A DNA stretch of 64,000 bases, taken from NCBI RefSeq assembly GCF_013778505.1, contig NZ_JAAOWU010000006.1:206712-270711 (forward strand), written 5' to 3'. Source of the DNA: Pseudomonas sivasensis (GTDB taxonomy: Bacteria; Pseudomonadota; Gammaproteobacteria; Pseudomonadales; Pseudomonadaceae). Below the pieces are notes generated by a model. The model was not told the DNA's origin, searched no databases, and saw only the letters and a program-made list of their open reading frames with translations. Position numbers and translations under genes: made by a program. The stretch's first letter is position 1. Every line of letters starts with the position of its first letter. Below, piece after piece: positions 1 to 8,766 of this stretch.

Positions 1-1
1 A

Positions 2-190
2 CATATGAACACCTCCGAAGGTGTGCCCGGCCTCGCTGAGTTGACCGGCAGCATCGGCATTGGTGTGTTTGACAGGCCCAGCGCCACGAACCATTTCGGA
101 ACCAGAGTCCTGGGCCATCCACAGGATCCCACCAAACCGGTCGGCAGCGGCGGTATCCCCGGCGATCTCCAGATTTACATCAAGCCGTAA
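2..190 (+). CDS. C-terminal end of a gene that begins before the window; family not recognised
   Basis: An open frame runs in from the left edge and stops at 188-190. The visible 62 or so residues are Gly/Pro-rich and end in GGIPGDLQIYIKP; they contain no motif I recognise. The ATG at 5-7 could be internal, because the frame is open to the first base and nothing resembling a ribosome site can be seen before it. The stretch reads like the tail of a secreted or structural protein, but that is only an impression. No function is assigned. Confidence 0.5.
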   Translation, partial: HMNTSEGVPGLAELTGSIGIGVFDRPSATNHFGTRVLGHPQDPTKPVGSGGIPGDLQIYIKP

Positions 191-380
191 ACCCAAATCC
201 CACCCGGCACACTAGCGGTCACAGCGCATGGCCCACCCCTAGCGCTGCAACCCCGCGCCGGGTGGGGCGCGCCGCTCAACCCATTATCGGCACGGTTTAC
301 CGAGACAACTGTCCATGGGCTCCCAGTTGAATGGCCAATCCCAACCGTTTAGCCCTTCACTTTATTTGCACGAGCGTACC

Positions 381-407
381 TAAAGCTAAGCGTTGCCAAG
401 CCGATAG
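381..407 (+). promoter_or_regulatory. FliA (sigma-28) promoter of the chemoreceptor gene
   Basis: TAAA at 381-384 is separated by exactly 15 bases from GCCGATAG at 400-407. This matches the flagellar sigma-28 consensus TAAA-N15-GCCGATAA in all but the last base. It lies 58 bases before the chemoreceptor start codon, so the gene is probably co-regulated with the flagellar class IV genes. Confidence 0.85.
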
Positions 408-464
408 CCCAACGAAGCTCTAAAAAAGCCGCGTCGATAATAAACGCTTCGTAAGGACGACCCC

Positions 465-2459
465 ATGCCCCCAATGCGCTCTATCCAAGCCCGCTATACC
501 CTGTTTCTGGTGCTGTTCGTCCTGGTGCTATTCGTGTTGACCGTCGTGGGTATCGGCCAGTTGGTCGCACCCAAGCTGCGACAGACCGAAGAACAGGTGG
601 TGCTCAACCGCATCAGTGAGGTGGCAGAACAAATTCAGGGCGAACTGAACAAGGTTCAGGCCCAGCAACGCACCATCACCCAAACTATTCCACTGCTCGA
701 CAGCGATGCCATCGACAAGGTCCTGCCAGGCCTGGTCGACCAATATGGTGAACTGAAGGTATTTGGTGGTGGTATCTGGCCGCTGCCCAACCAGCGCACG
801 CCGGGCCGCAACAAGCACAGCACGTTCTGGCACCGCGATGCGTCGGGCAAGCTGGCGGTGAACACGTTCTGGAACAGCGACCCCGCGCCCAACTATTACG
901 ACCAGAGCTGGTACAAAGGCGGCCTCGCTTCGCCGCGCGGGCAATGCGCCTGGGCGGCTGCCTACAAAGACGACGCCAGCCAGGAGCCGCGCACCAACTG
1001 CGCCATGGCGATCCAGCGTGACGGCGCCGCCTATGGCGTGGCCACCATCGACGTGACCCTGGGTTTCTTCAATGACCTGGTGGCCAGCAAGGAAAAAGAC
1101 ATCGGCGGGCAAATGCTGATCGTCGAGGGCGATGGCAAGATCATCAGCAACAGCTCGCGCCTGAGCAGCCCCGTGGTGTTGAAGAACATCAGCGAACTGA
1201 CCTCCACCTCGGCATTTGCCACCCAGGTCAGCAAAGCCCTGGCCCATCGCGACCAGGCACTGCAACGCAGCGAGTTCGACAATGGCGGCGTGGCCAGCAC
1301 CTTCTATCTGCGCCCCATCGAAGGCACGCCTTGGTTCCTCGCCACCGCCCTGCCCACTTCACTGATCACTGCCCAGCGCGATGACGTGCTCGGCAGTCTG
1401 GCGCTGTTGCAAATCCCAATGGTGTTGCTGCTGGTGCTGCTGGCGGCGTATGCGATCCGCCAACTGGTGCAGCGCATGAAGATCCTCAAAACCAATATCG
1501 ACGCGCTGTCCGCTGGCGATGCCGACCTCACGCGACGTATCACCATCCGCGCCGAAGACGAACTCGGCGCCATCGGTCACTCGGTGAACCACTTCATCGT
1601 CTACCTGCAAAACATGATCGGCGAAGTCACCCAGGCCACTGGCGCGATGTCGTCAGGCCTTGAGCAATTGCAACGGACCTCGGCCCACACCAACCAGATC
1701 CTGGTGCGTCACGCCTCGGAAACCGACCAGACTGTCACCGCTATCACCGAGATGAGCTCCACCGCCGACAACGTCGCGCAAAACGCGGCCGAAACCGCCT
1801 CGTTCACTCAGCGCGCCAATGAGCACGCCGATCGCTCCCGCGTGGTCGTTGGGGAAGCATCCACCAGTGTCAGCGCCCTGATCGGCGAAGTTGCCAGCGC
1901 CACCCACACCGTGGAAAACATGCGCCAGGACGCCGCACGCATCACCGAGACCCTCGGGGTGATCGGCGCCATTGCCGGCCAGACCAACCTGTTGGCCCTC
2001 AACGCCGCCATTGAAGCGGCGCGGGCCGGTGAACAAGGTCGAGGCTTTGCAGTGGTTGCCGACGAAGTGCGCGCCTTGGCTGCGCGCACTCAGGCAAGCA
2101 CCTCGCAGATCAACGAGATGCTGGCACGCCTGACTGCCGGGGTGAGCTCCTCGGTCGCGGCCATGGAAAATACCCAGGCCAGCTGCCAATCGGCAGCGGA
2201 TGCCACGGCGCGGGTCAACGCCGGGCTGGATGAAATGGCGGGTTCCGTGAGCCATATCAACAACCTCAGCACGCAGATCGCCACAGCCGCCGAGCAGCAA
2301 AGCGCGGTGACCGAGGAGATCAACCGCAGCATGGTGCAAATCCGACACATGGTCGAAGAGTTGGTACAAAGCGGCCATGCCACCGAAACCAATACCCAGA
2401 GCCTGCTGGATGCCAACGGCCGGGTGATCGCCTTGATGGGCCGCTTTAAAGTGCGCTGA
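465..2459 (+). CDS. Methyl-accepting chemotaxis protein with periplasmic Cache-type sensor
   Basis: This 664-residue transmembrane chemoreceptor would bind a small ligand in the periplasm and control CheA through CheW. A membrane segment at about residues 11-32 is followed by a periplasmic region (about 35-300) whose FWHRD, YYDQSWY and AYGVATIDV elements suggest a double Cache domain. A second membrane helix (about 307-332), a HAMP domain and the long signalling coiled coil follow. The hairpin tip has the conserved [15 protein letters not shown] sequence near residue 525. The start is chosen at the ATG preceded by AAGGA. No CheR-docking pentapeptide is visible at the C-terminus (…GRFKVR). The upstream FliA promoter supports coupling to motility. 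The ligand is unknown; amino acids are common ligands of this receptor class. Confidence 0.93.
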   Translation: MPPMRSIQARYTLFLVLFVLVLFVLTVVGIGQLVAPKLRQTEEQVVLNRISEVAEQIQGELNKVQAQQRTITQTIPLLDSDAIDKVLPGLVDQYGELKVFGGGIWPLPNQRTPGRNKHSTFWHRDASGKLAVNTFWNSDPAPNYYDQSWYKGGLASPRGQCAWAAAYKDDASQEPRTNCAMAIQRDGAAYGVATIDVTLGFFNDLVASKEKDIGGQMLIVEGDGKIISNSSRLSSPVVLKNISELTSTSAFATQVSKALAHRDQALQRSEFDNGGVASTFYLRPIEGTPWFLATALPTSLITAQRDDVLGSLALLQIPMVLLLVLLAAYAIRQLVQRMKILKTNIDALSAGDADLTRRITIRAEDELGAIGHSVNHFIVYLQNMIGEVTQATGAMSSGLEQLQRTSAHTNQILVRHASETDQTVTAITEMSSTADNVAQNAAETASFTQRANEHADRSRVVVGEASTSVSALIGEVASATHTVENMRQDAARITETLGVIGAIAGQTNLLALNAAIEAARAGEQGRGFAVVADEVRALAARTQASTSQINEMLARLTAGVSSSVAAMENTQASCQSAADATARVNAGLDEMAGSVSHINNLSTQIATAAEQQSAVTEEINRSMVQIRHMVEELVQSGHATETNTQSLLDANGRVIALMGRFKVR

Positions 2460-2549
2460 TCAATTCTCTAAAGGCTCCCGTGCAAAGCGCGGGAGTCGGA
2501 CTATTCTGACAGTTCCAAGTGTTAAGCCCCGCCACACAGGAGGTGTGCC

Positions 2550-3008
2550 ATGCGCGCTGTCGAGCAGTCGTTCCGCTTGGAGCGGATCAGTCAGGAACGC
2601 TTTATCCAAGCCCCCATTGACGCTGTTTACGACTACGTGACCCAACCGGATCGCTGGCATGAATGGCACCCCACATCCCTCGGGGCCGACACCGGCACCA
2701 CCGGATCGCTCCCCGCCGGTGCACGCTTTACCGAAATGATCGACCTGCTGGGTGTACGCGTGCCCATGAGCTACCGCGTGCAGATCGCCCGTCGTCCCGA
2801 CGAGTTCAAGACGGTGTTCACGTCCCTCGCCGTCGATGGTTCCATCCACTATTTCCTGCTGCCCTTTCACGACGGCACGCTGTTCAAGCGTGTGCTGACC
2901 TATGAAACCGAATTGCAGTTGGCCAGCCTGCACGAACGCATGATCGAACTATCAGCGATTGCGCTGGACCAGCTCAGGCTCCGCCTGGAAAACGTCAACC
3001 TTGTATAA
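2550..3008 (+). CDS. SRPBCC-family (polyketide cyclase/START-like) protein
   Basis: This 152-residue protein fits the hydrophobic-cavity SRPBCC fold. An N-terminal strand reads ERFIQAPIDAVYDYVTQPDRW, followed by the WHEWHP segment usual in 'polyketide cyclase/dehydrase' family members, and there is a long C-terminal helix. Such proteins bind lipophilic small molecules or act as cyclases or hydrolases; the ligand here cannot be read from sequence. A strong ribosome site (GGAGG, 2538-2543) fixes the start. It stands alone between the chemoreceptor and the DUF411 gene, with a short GC-rich hairpin (2475-2495) but no clear terminator upstream. Confidence 0.75.
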   Translation: MRAVEQSFRLERISQERFIQAPIDAVYDYVTQPDRWHEWHPTSLGADTGTTGSLPAGARFTEMIDLLGVRVPMSYRVQIARRPDEFKTVFTSLAVDGSIHYFLLPFHDGTLFKRVLTYETELQLASLHERMIELSAIALDQLRLRLENVNLV

Positions 3009-3089
3009 CTTTGAAACATTACAACGGCGCCCCCTTCAAAAAAGCGCGGAGAATGCCCGGCTTACTGCCTGGTCTTGGACGAAAACCTG

Positions 3090-3536
3090 ATGAAAACCCC
3101 ATTGCGATTGGCCCTGCTTTCAGCCCTCTTCACCACCACCCTGGCCCAGGCCGCTGACCTCATCCCCATCGACGTGCACCGTGACGCCAACTGCGGCTGC
3201 TGCAAAAAGTGGATCAGCCACCTGGAAAGCAACGGCTTCAAGGTCAACGACCATGTCGAAGCTGACATGAGTGCCGTCAAGCAACGCCTGGGCGTGGCCC
3301 CGCGCCTGGGCTCCTGTCACACCGCCGTGATCGACGGCAAATTCGTCGAGGGCCACGTGCCCGCCGATCAAGTGCTTGCCTTGCGCAAGCGCGACGACCT
3401 GCTGGGCATTGCCGCACCGGGCATGCCGATGGGTTCGCCCGGCATGGAAATGGACGGGCGCAGCGAGGCCTATCAAGTCATCGGGCTGACCCGGGACGGC
3501 AACGATGTCGTGGTGGCTGAGTACCCGGCGCACTGA
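3090..3536 (+). CDS. DUF411 periplasmic metal-binding protein (CopG-like)
   Basis: A signal peptide (MKTPLRLALLSALFTTTLAQAA) leads into a small DUF411 domain. The CGCC motif in DANCGCCKKW and a further Cys in LGSCHTAVI are typical of this family, which is associated with copper or other metal resistance. Methionine-rich stretches near the C-terminus (GMPMGSPGMEM) could be additional soft-metal ligands. I place the start at the ATG at 3090 rather than the in-frame TTG at 3075, because the signal peptide begins there. The next gene begins three bases after the stop codon, so the two are probably co-translated. The metal is inferred from the family. Confidence 0.85.
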   Translation: MKTPLRLALLSALFTTTLAQAADLIPIDVHRDANCGCCKKWISHLESNGFKVNDHVEADMSAVKQRLGVAPRLGSCHTAVIDGKFVEGHVPADQVLALRKRDDLLGIAAPGMPMGSPGMEMDGRSEAYQVIGLTRDGNDVVVAEYPAH

Positions 3537-3539
3537 TCG

Positions 3540-3983
3540 ATGCTGATGGGTTACCTCGGGCTGTTCTTCGCCGCCTTTGGTGCGGCGACCTTACTCCCAT
3601 TGCAATCCGAAGCGGTGCTGGTAGGCCTGCTGGTCAGCGGGCATTACGGGTTGTGGTGGCTGCTGGGTATCGCAACCCTGGGCAATGTTCTCGGGTCGCT
3701 GGTCAACTGGTGGCTGGGCCGCTGGGTGGAGCACTTCAAGGGTCGGCGCTGGTTTCCGGTCAGCGACAGGCAACTGGAAAAAGCGCGCACCCATTACCAG
3801 CGCTGGGGACACTGGACGCTGCTGCTCAGTTGGGTGCCGATCATTGGCGACCCGCTGACGTTGGTGGCCGGGGTAATGCGTGAGCCCTTGTGGCGGTTTC
3901 TGCTGCTGGTGACCCTGGCTAAAGGCCTGCGCTATGCCGTGCTGGCCGCCGTGACCTTGCAATGGGTGTTAATCCCCACTTAA
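3540..3983 (+). CDS. YqaA/DedA-like inner-membrane protein
   Basis: A 147-residue hydrophobic protein with about four membrane segments. It has the hallmarks of the YqaA branch of the SNARE-associated/DedA superfamily: an early LPLQSEAVLVGLL segment, GNVLGSLVNWWLGR in the middle, and a re-entrant WVPIIGDPLTLVAGVMR element. Members are membrane proteins linked to lipid scrambling or envelope homeostasis; the exact role is unknown. It starts three bases after the DUF411 gene. A second ATG two codons in is possible. Its last codons overlap the non-coding leader of the downstream hydrolase. Confidence 0.8.
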   Translation: MLMGYLGLFFAAFGAATLLPLQSEAVLVGLLVSGHYGLWWLLGIATLGNVLGSLVNWWLGRWVEHFKGRRWFPVSDRQLEKARTHYQRWGHWTLLLSWVPIIGDPLTLVAGVMREPLWRFLLLVTLAKGLRYAVLAAVTLQWVLIPT

Positions 3984-4027
3984 TCCCTCGCAAAGAGCAT
4001 CCGGACACCCTTCCTGGAGCCCCGCCC

Positions 4028-5029
4028 ATGCCTCTATTCCGCGCTTTTTGCATCGCCGGCCTGCTGACGGCCAGCACAGCGACTGCGCTCGCGGCCACCT
4101 ACGGTCCCGAGCTGCAAGGTTTCCAGTACCCCTACCCCCTTGAACATTTCCAATTCCAATCCCAAGGCGAATCCCTGCAAATGGGCTACATGGACGTGCC
4201 GGCCAAAGGCACCGCCAATGGTCGCGCCGTCGTGCTGATGCACGGCAAAAATTTCTGTGGTGCAACGTGGGAAAGCTCGATCAAGGCCCTGAGTGATGCC
4301 GGTTACCGAGTGATCGCACCGGACCAGGTCGGTTTTTGCAGCTCCAGCAAACCCGAGCACTACCAGTACAGCTTCCAGCAGTTGGCCCTCAACACCCACC
4401 AACTGCTGGAAAAGCTCGGCATTCAAAAGGTCACCCTGCTCGGCCACTCCACCGGCGGCATGCTCGCCACGCGTTACGCGCTGATGTACCCCGAGCAGAC
4501 TGAGCAGTTGGCGCTGGTCAACCCCATCGGCCTGGAAGACTGGAAAGCCCTGGGCGTGCCTGCGCTCAGCGTCGACCAGTGGTATGCCCGTGAACTGAAA
4601 GTCAGCGCCGATGGGATTCGCCAATACCAGCTCAACACGTACTACGTCGGCCGCTGGAAGCCGGAATACGAGCGGTGGGTGGATATGTATGCCGGCCTGA
4701 GCAACGGCCCGGGGCATACGCGGGTCGCATGGAACTCGGCGTTGATTTACGACATGATCTTCACCCAGCCGGTGTACTACGAATTCAAGAACCTGCAGAT
4801 GCCTACCCTCTTGCTGATCGGCACCTCCGACAACACCGCCATCGGCAAGGACGTCGCGCCGCCCGAGGTCAAAGCTAAGCTCGGCAACTACGCGGTGTTG
4901 GGCAAAACCGTGGCCAAGCTGATCCCCCACGCAACGCTGGTGGAGTTTCCCGGCCTGGGCCACGCGCCGCAGATGGAAGAACCGGCGAAGTTTCACCAGG
5001 CGCTGTTGCAGGGTTTGAACGCGCTTTAA
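4028..5029 (+). CDS. Secreted alpha/beta-fold hydrolase
   Basis: A 333-residue alpha/beta hydrolase with an N-terminal signal peptide ending near ATALAA, so it is probably periplasmic or exported. The oxyanion loop is LMHGKNF, the nucleophile elbow is GHSTGG (Ser), and the C-terminal catalytic His lies in GLGHAPQMEEP; an acidic residue in the IGTSDNTA segment is a likely third member of the triad. I chose the ATG at 4028, where the signal peptide starts, over the in-frame start at 3962 that would overlap the preceding gene. An esterase or epoxide-hydrolase-like role is possible. The substrate is unknown. Confidence 0.85.
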   Translation: MPLFRAFCIAGLLTASTATALAATYGPELQGFQYPYPLEHFQFQSQGESLQMGYMDVPAKGTANGRAVVLMHGKNFCGATWESSIKALSDAGYRVIAPDQVGFCSSSKPEHYQYSFQQLALNTHQLLEKLGIQKVTLLGHSTGGMLATRYALMYPEQTEQLALVNPIGLEDWKALGVPALSVDQWYARELKVSADGIRQYQLNTYYVGRWKPEYERWVDMYAGLSNGPGHTRVAWNSALIYDMIFTQPVYYEFKNLQMPTLLLIGTSDNTAIGKDVAPPEVKAKLGNYAVLGKTVAKLIPHATLVEFPGLGHAPQMEEPAKFHQALLQGLNAL

Positions 5030-5055
5030 TCCAACCTTTTTCGAGGCACTCGTGA

Positions 5056-6009
5056 ATGTCGGTACAAATCGCAGTCATTGATGATTGGCAGAATGTGGCC
5101 CGTGACGTGGTGGATTGGTCGGTGCTGGAGTCGGTCGGCCAGGTGCACTTCCTGCACGATTACCCGGCCGATACCGCCGTAATGATCGAACGTCTGCAAG
5201 CGTTCGAAGTGATTTGCGTGATGCGTGAACGCACCCCATTCGACGCCGCGCTGTTGCAGGGGCTGCCCAACCTCAAGTTGCTGGTGACCGGCGGCATGCG
5301 CAACGCGGCCATCGATATCCCCGCCGCCAAGGCCCTGGGCATTCACCTCTGCGGCACCGACAGCTATAAACAGGCGGCGCCGGAATTGACGTGGGCGTTG
5401 ATCATGGCCTCCACCCGCAACCTGCTGGCCGAGGCCAACTCCGTGCGCGCCGGGCACTGGCAGGTTGGCCTTGGCGGCGACCTGTACGGGAAGACGCTGG
5501 GCATCCTTGGTCTGGGCAGCATCGGCCAGAAGGTCGCGCAATTTGCCCAAGTCTTCGGCATGCGCGTGATTGCCTGGAGCGAAAACCTCACGCCGGAGCG
5601 TGCGACACAAGCCGGTGCGACTTGGGTCAGCAAGGAAGACCTGTTCAAACAGGCCGATATCCTGACCATCCACCTGGTACTCAGCGACCGCACCCGCGGC
5701 CTGGTGGATGCCGAGGCGCTGGGCTGGATGAAACCGACGGCGCGTCTGGTGAATACCGCGCGTGGGCCGATTGTGGATGAGCAGGCATTGGTTGAGGCAT
5801 TGAGCCGTGGTCGCCTGGCGGGGGCTGCACTGGATGTGTATGCCGAGGAGCCGTTGCCGCTGGATCATCCGTTCCGCCACTTGCCCAATGTGCTGGCCAC
5901 GCCCCATGTAGGCTATGTGAGCGAGCAGAATTATCGGCAGTTCTACCAGCAGATGATCGAGGATATCCAAGCCTGGGCGAACAACGCGCTCATCCGGCCG
6001 ATTGGCTGA
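5056..6009 (+). CDS. D-isomer-specific 2-hydroxyacid dehydrogenase (NAD-dependent)
   Basis: A 317-residue protein with the classic D-2-hydroxyacid dehydrogenase plan. The Rossmann dinucleotide motif GLGSIGQKVAQFAQ lies near residue 152, the substrate-binding Arg is in NTARGPIVDE, and the catalytic Glu and His are in AEEPLPLDHPF and TPHVGYVSE. It would oxidise or reduce a 2-hydroxy/2-keto acid. The N-terminal half (IAVIDDWQNVARD…) resembles the subgroup loosely annotated as phosphoglycerate dehydrogenase-like. It is the last gene before the repeat array and has no partner that would identify a pathway. Confidence 0.9.
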   Translation: MSVQIAVIDDWQNVARDVVDWSVLESVGQVHFLHDYPADTAVMIERLQAFEVICVMRERTPFDAALLQGLPNLKLLVTGGMRNAAIDIPAAKALGIHLCGTDSYKQAAPELTWALIMASTRNLLAEANSVRAGHWQVGLGGDLYGKTLGILGLGSIGQKVAQFAQVFGMRVIAWSENLTPERATQAGATWVSKEDLFKQADILTIHLVLSDRTRGLVDAEALGWMKPTARLVNTARGPIVDEQALVEALSRGRLAGAALDVYAEEPLPLDHPFRHLPNVLATPHVGYVSEQNYRQFYQQMIEDIQAWANNALIRPIG

Positions 6010-6055
6010 CGCACCAATACGGGGCGCCTCTCACCGCAGAGGCGCACGCCGCCCC

Positions 6056-6785
6056 TGTGGTGAGAGGCTTGCTCAGAAAATAAGCTCACATCCTCCTGTC
6101 CACGGCCGCCACAACCCCTGTGGTGAGCAGGCTTGCCCTGCGCCGGAGTGCGAAGCGCTCCCAAATGGTTCACCTTGCTGCATCAGGTACATGGGCGGTG
6201 CCCCTAATGGGGCTGCTTCGCAGCCCAGCGCAGGGCAAGCCTGCTCACTACAAAATACGGCTCAGCCCCACTCCACAGTCGCAAACAACCCTGTGGTGAG
6301 AGGCTTGTTCAAAAAATAAGCTCACAACCTCCTGCCACAGGCGCCACAACCCCTGTGGTGAGCAGGCTTGCTCAGAAAATAAGCTCACAACCTGCTGCGA
6401 CAGGCGCCGCGACCTCTGTGGTGAGCAGGCTTGCCCTGCGCCGGAGTGCGAAGCGCTCCCAAATGGCTCGCCTTGCTGCATCAGGTACATAGGCGGTGCT
6501 CCCAATGGGGCTGCTTCGCAGCCCAGCGCAGGGCAAGCCTGCTCACTACAAAATACGGCTCAGCCCCACTCCACAGTCGCAAACAACGCTGTGGTGAGAG
6601 GTTTGCTCAGAAATAAGCTCACAACCTCCTGCCCACAGCCGCCACAACCCCTGTGGTGAGCAGGCTTGCCCTGCGACGGAGTGCGAAGCGCTCCCAAATG
6701 GTTCACCTTGATGCACCAGGTACATAAGCGGTGCCCCTAATGCGGCCGCTTCGCAGCCCAGCGCAGGGCAAGCCTGCTCACTACA
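6056..6785 (+). repeat. Higher-order array of palindromic intergenic repeats
   Basis: Three copies of a roughly 135-base palindrome (about 6117-6251, 6416-6549 and 6652-6785) begin GTGGTGAGCAGGCTTGCCCTGCG and end with the inverse complement of that sequence. The copies differ by only a few bases. They alternate with a roughly 60-base element beginning GTGGTGAGAGGCTTGCTCAG (about 6056, 6292, 6354 and 6590) and a roughly 40-base spacer. The composite unit is about 236 bases, and one unit contains an extra copy of the short element. Short open frames across the array are repeat translations, not genes. Confidence 0.9.
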
Positions 6786-7190
6786 AAACCCAGGTCAAAC
6801 CGCATTACCTCGAAATACACCAGTGCCCCACAGACAATTGGCTAATAACCACTGACTCTCAGGTTAAAAGTTTTTTGTCCTACAAAATCTTCCCAGAAAC
6901 CCTACAGGCTATGAGGATCTGTCCTAGACTGATGACCGATGGGTCCGTTCCAAAACAAAAACCCCGCAAAAAATCTAAACTTTCCGACTCTGCCATTGGT
7001 CCAGTTTTAAGGTAAGGCGAGCACACACGCTTCACAGCACATGCCCGTCCATCCAATCTTTTTTCGCAATCCGTGCAACTGGCATACGCCTTGCCAGTTT
7101 GTACAGTGCTTGTGCGCCTGGCCGCAGGATGCGGCCAATCGGAGCTAGTGGCAGCGGGCCATTAGCCGACCAACAAAATGGGAGTGCATT
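6786..7190 (+). other. 405-base leader region of the glgA operon
   Basis: No gene is seen. The first 230 bases are AT-rich and contain CCTAGACT (6923-6930), a weak RpoS-type -10 candidate. The rest holds a sigma-54-like element at 7080-7095, and GGGAG about 10 bases before the glgA start codon as its ribosome site. Confidence 0.6.
7080..7095 (+). promoter_or_regulatory. Candidate sigma-54 promoter upstream of glgA
   Basis: TGGCAT-N5-TTGCC matches the -24/-12 consensus TGGCAC-N5-TTGCA in nine of eleven positions, with the required 10-base spacing between the GG and GC pairs. It lies 95 bases before the glgA ATG. A chance match is possible and no activator site was identified. Confidence 0.4.
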
Positions 7191-8747
7191 ATGATCAGTG
7201 CCGCAGTAGATACTCAGGGAGAGCGTTTCAGTCAGCCTGCAGGGGGGCCTACGTCGTTGGCCGACCTGCCAAGCTCTGTGCGGCCGATCGTGAGTCACAA
7301 CCCGAATCGAAAGAAAGTGCTGTTTGTCACGTCCGAGTTTGCTGACCTGGTGAAAACCGGTGGCTTGGGCGACGTCTCCGCGGCCCTGCCCCGTGCCATG
7401 GCTCACCTGCATGATGTGCGCGTGTTGATCCCCGGCTACCCGCAGGTCATGGAAAGCGACAACCCGATCCACATCATCGGTGAACTGGGCGGCCATGCCG
7501 CGCTGCCGCCATGCAAGATCGGGCGTATGGACCTCAAGGACGGCCTTGTCATTTATGTGTTGATCTGCCCCGAGCTCTACGAGCGTGAAGGCACGCCTTA
7601 CGGTGCCAACAATGGCCGCGACTGGCCGGACAACCATATCCGCTTCGCCCGCCTGGGCCTGGCCGCCGCCGACATCGCCGCCAACCTCGCACAGATTCAC
7701 TGGTGCCCGGACTTGGTGCACGCCCACGACTGGCCTGCTGGCCTGGCCCCGGCGTATATGCACTGGCGTGGGTCACGTACGCCGACCCTGTTCACCATTC
7801 ATAACTTGGCCTATCAAGGTGTGGTCAGCCTGGCCTCGACGCCAGAGCTGGGTATCCCGCCCCACGCCCTGCAGCAGGAAGGCATGGAGTTCTACGGCAA
7901 GATGTCGTTCCTCAAGGCCGGCATGGCTTATTCCAGCCATATCACCACGGTGAGCGCCACCTACGCCCAGGAAATCACCACCCCGGAATTTGGCTGCGGC
8001 CTCGACGGTTTTCTCGCCGCCAAGACCCAGCAAGGCCTGCTCAGTGGTATCCCCAACGGTATTGATGAAAGCTGGGAAACCTCCACCGACGAGCACCTGA
8101 CGCACAACTTCAATATCGGCGACTGGGAAGGCAAGGCAATCAATGCCGCCCACGTGCGCGAATTGTTCGGTCTGCACGATTCCACCGGCCCGCTGTTCGC
8201 CGTGGTCTCGCGTCTTGTCTACCAAAAAGGCCTGGACCTGACCGAAGCGGTGGCTGGCTTCATCGTTGAGAACGGCGGCCAGATCGCAATCATCGGGCGC
8301 GGCGAACCGGAAGAAGAACAGGCCATGCGTGAACTGGCCCTGCGCTTCCCGGGCCAAGTCGGCGTGCGCATCGGCTTCAACGAAACCGACGCGCGCCGCA
8401 TGTTTGCCGGCAGCGACTTCCTGCTGATGCCATCGCGCTACGAGCCCTGCGGCTTGAGCCAGATGTACGCCCAGCGCTTCGGCTCACTGCCTGTGGCACG
8501 CAATACCGGCGGGCTGGCAGACACTATCGAAAATGGCGTCACCGGGTTCCTGTTCAATGAATCCACGGTGGAAAGTTATGAAGAAGCCCTGAGCCGCGCG
8601 TTCAAGGTCTTCGCTTTCCCAGGCCTGCTCAACGCCATGCGTTGCCGTGCCATGACCCAACCGTTCAATTGGTGCCAGGCAGTCGAACCCTACGCCGAAC
8701 TCTACGAACAACTTGTGGCCAAGGCCCTGGGGAAATCAGTCAAGTAA
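7191..8747 (+). CDS. glgA: Glycogen (starch) synthase
   Basis: This GT5 glucosyltransferase adds glucose from ADP-glucose to the non-reducing end of an alpha-1,4-glucan in the cytoplasm. The ADP-glucose-binding KTGGLGDV motif lies near residue 56, the catalytic-domain LVYQKGLDL follows around residue 342, and the C-terminal PSRYEPCGLSQ and NTGGLADTI donor-site motifs are intact. At 518 residues it has a roughly 40-residue extension before the usual KVLFVTSE start. It leads the cluster, with treZ beginning 19 bases after its stop. In pseudomonads the bulk alpha-glucan is thought to come from the GlgE pathway, so the physiological role of this GlgA is less certain than its chemistry. Confidence 0.96.
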   Translation: MISAAVDTQGERFSQPAGGPTSLADLPSSVRPIVSHNPNRKKVLFVTSEFADLVKTGGLGDVSAALPRAMAHLHDVRVLIPGYPQVMESDNPIHIIGELGGHAALPPCKIGRMDLKDGLVIYVLICPELYEREGTPYGANNGRDWPDNHIRFARLGLAAADIAANLAQIHWCPDLVHAHDWPAGLAPAYMHWRGSRTPTLFTIHNLAYQGVVSLASTPELGIPPHALQQEGMEFYGKMSFLKAGMAYSSHITTVSATYAQEITTPEFGCGLDGFLAAKTQQGLLSGIPNGIDESWETSTDEHLTHNFNIGDWEGKAINAAHVRELFGLHDSTGPLFAVVSRLVYQKGLDLTEAVAGFIVENGGQIAIIGRGEPEEEQAMRELALRFPGQVGVRIGFNETDARRMFAGSDFLLMPSRYEPCGLSQMYAQRFGSLPVARNTGGLADTIENGVTGFLFNESTVESYEEALSRAFKVFAFPGLLNAMRCRAMTQPFNWCQAVEPYAELYEQLVAKALGKSVK

Positions 8748-8766
8748 TCAAGGGAGGCCTCTATAG

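Noticed and set aside
6002..7015. Short open frames across the palindromic array and glgA leader
   Set aside because: They repeat with the array, change frame between copies and lack ribosome sites.
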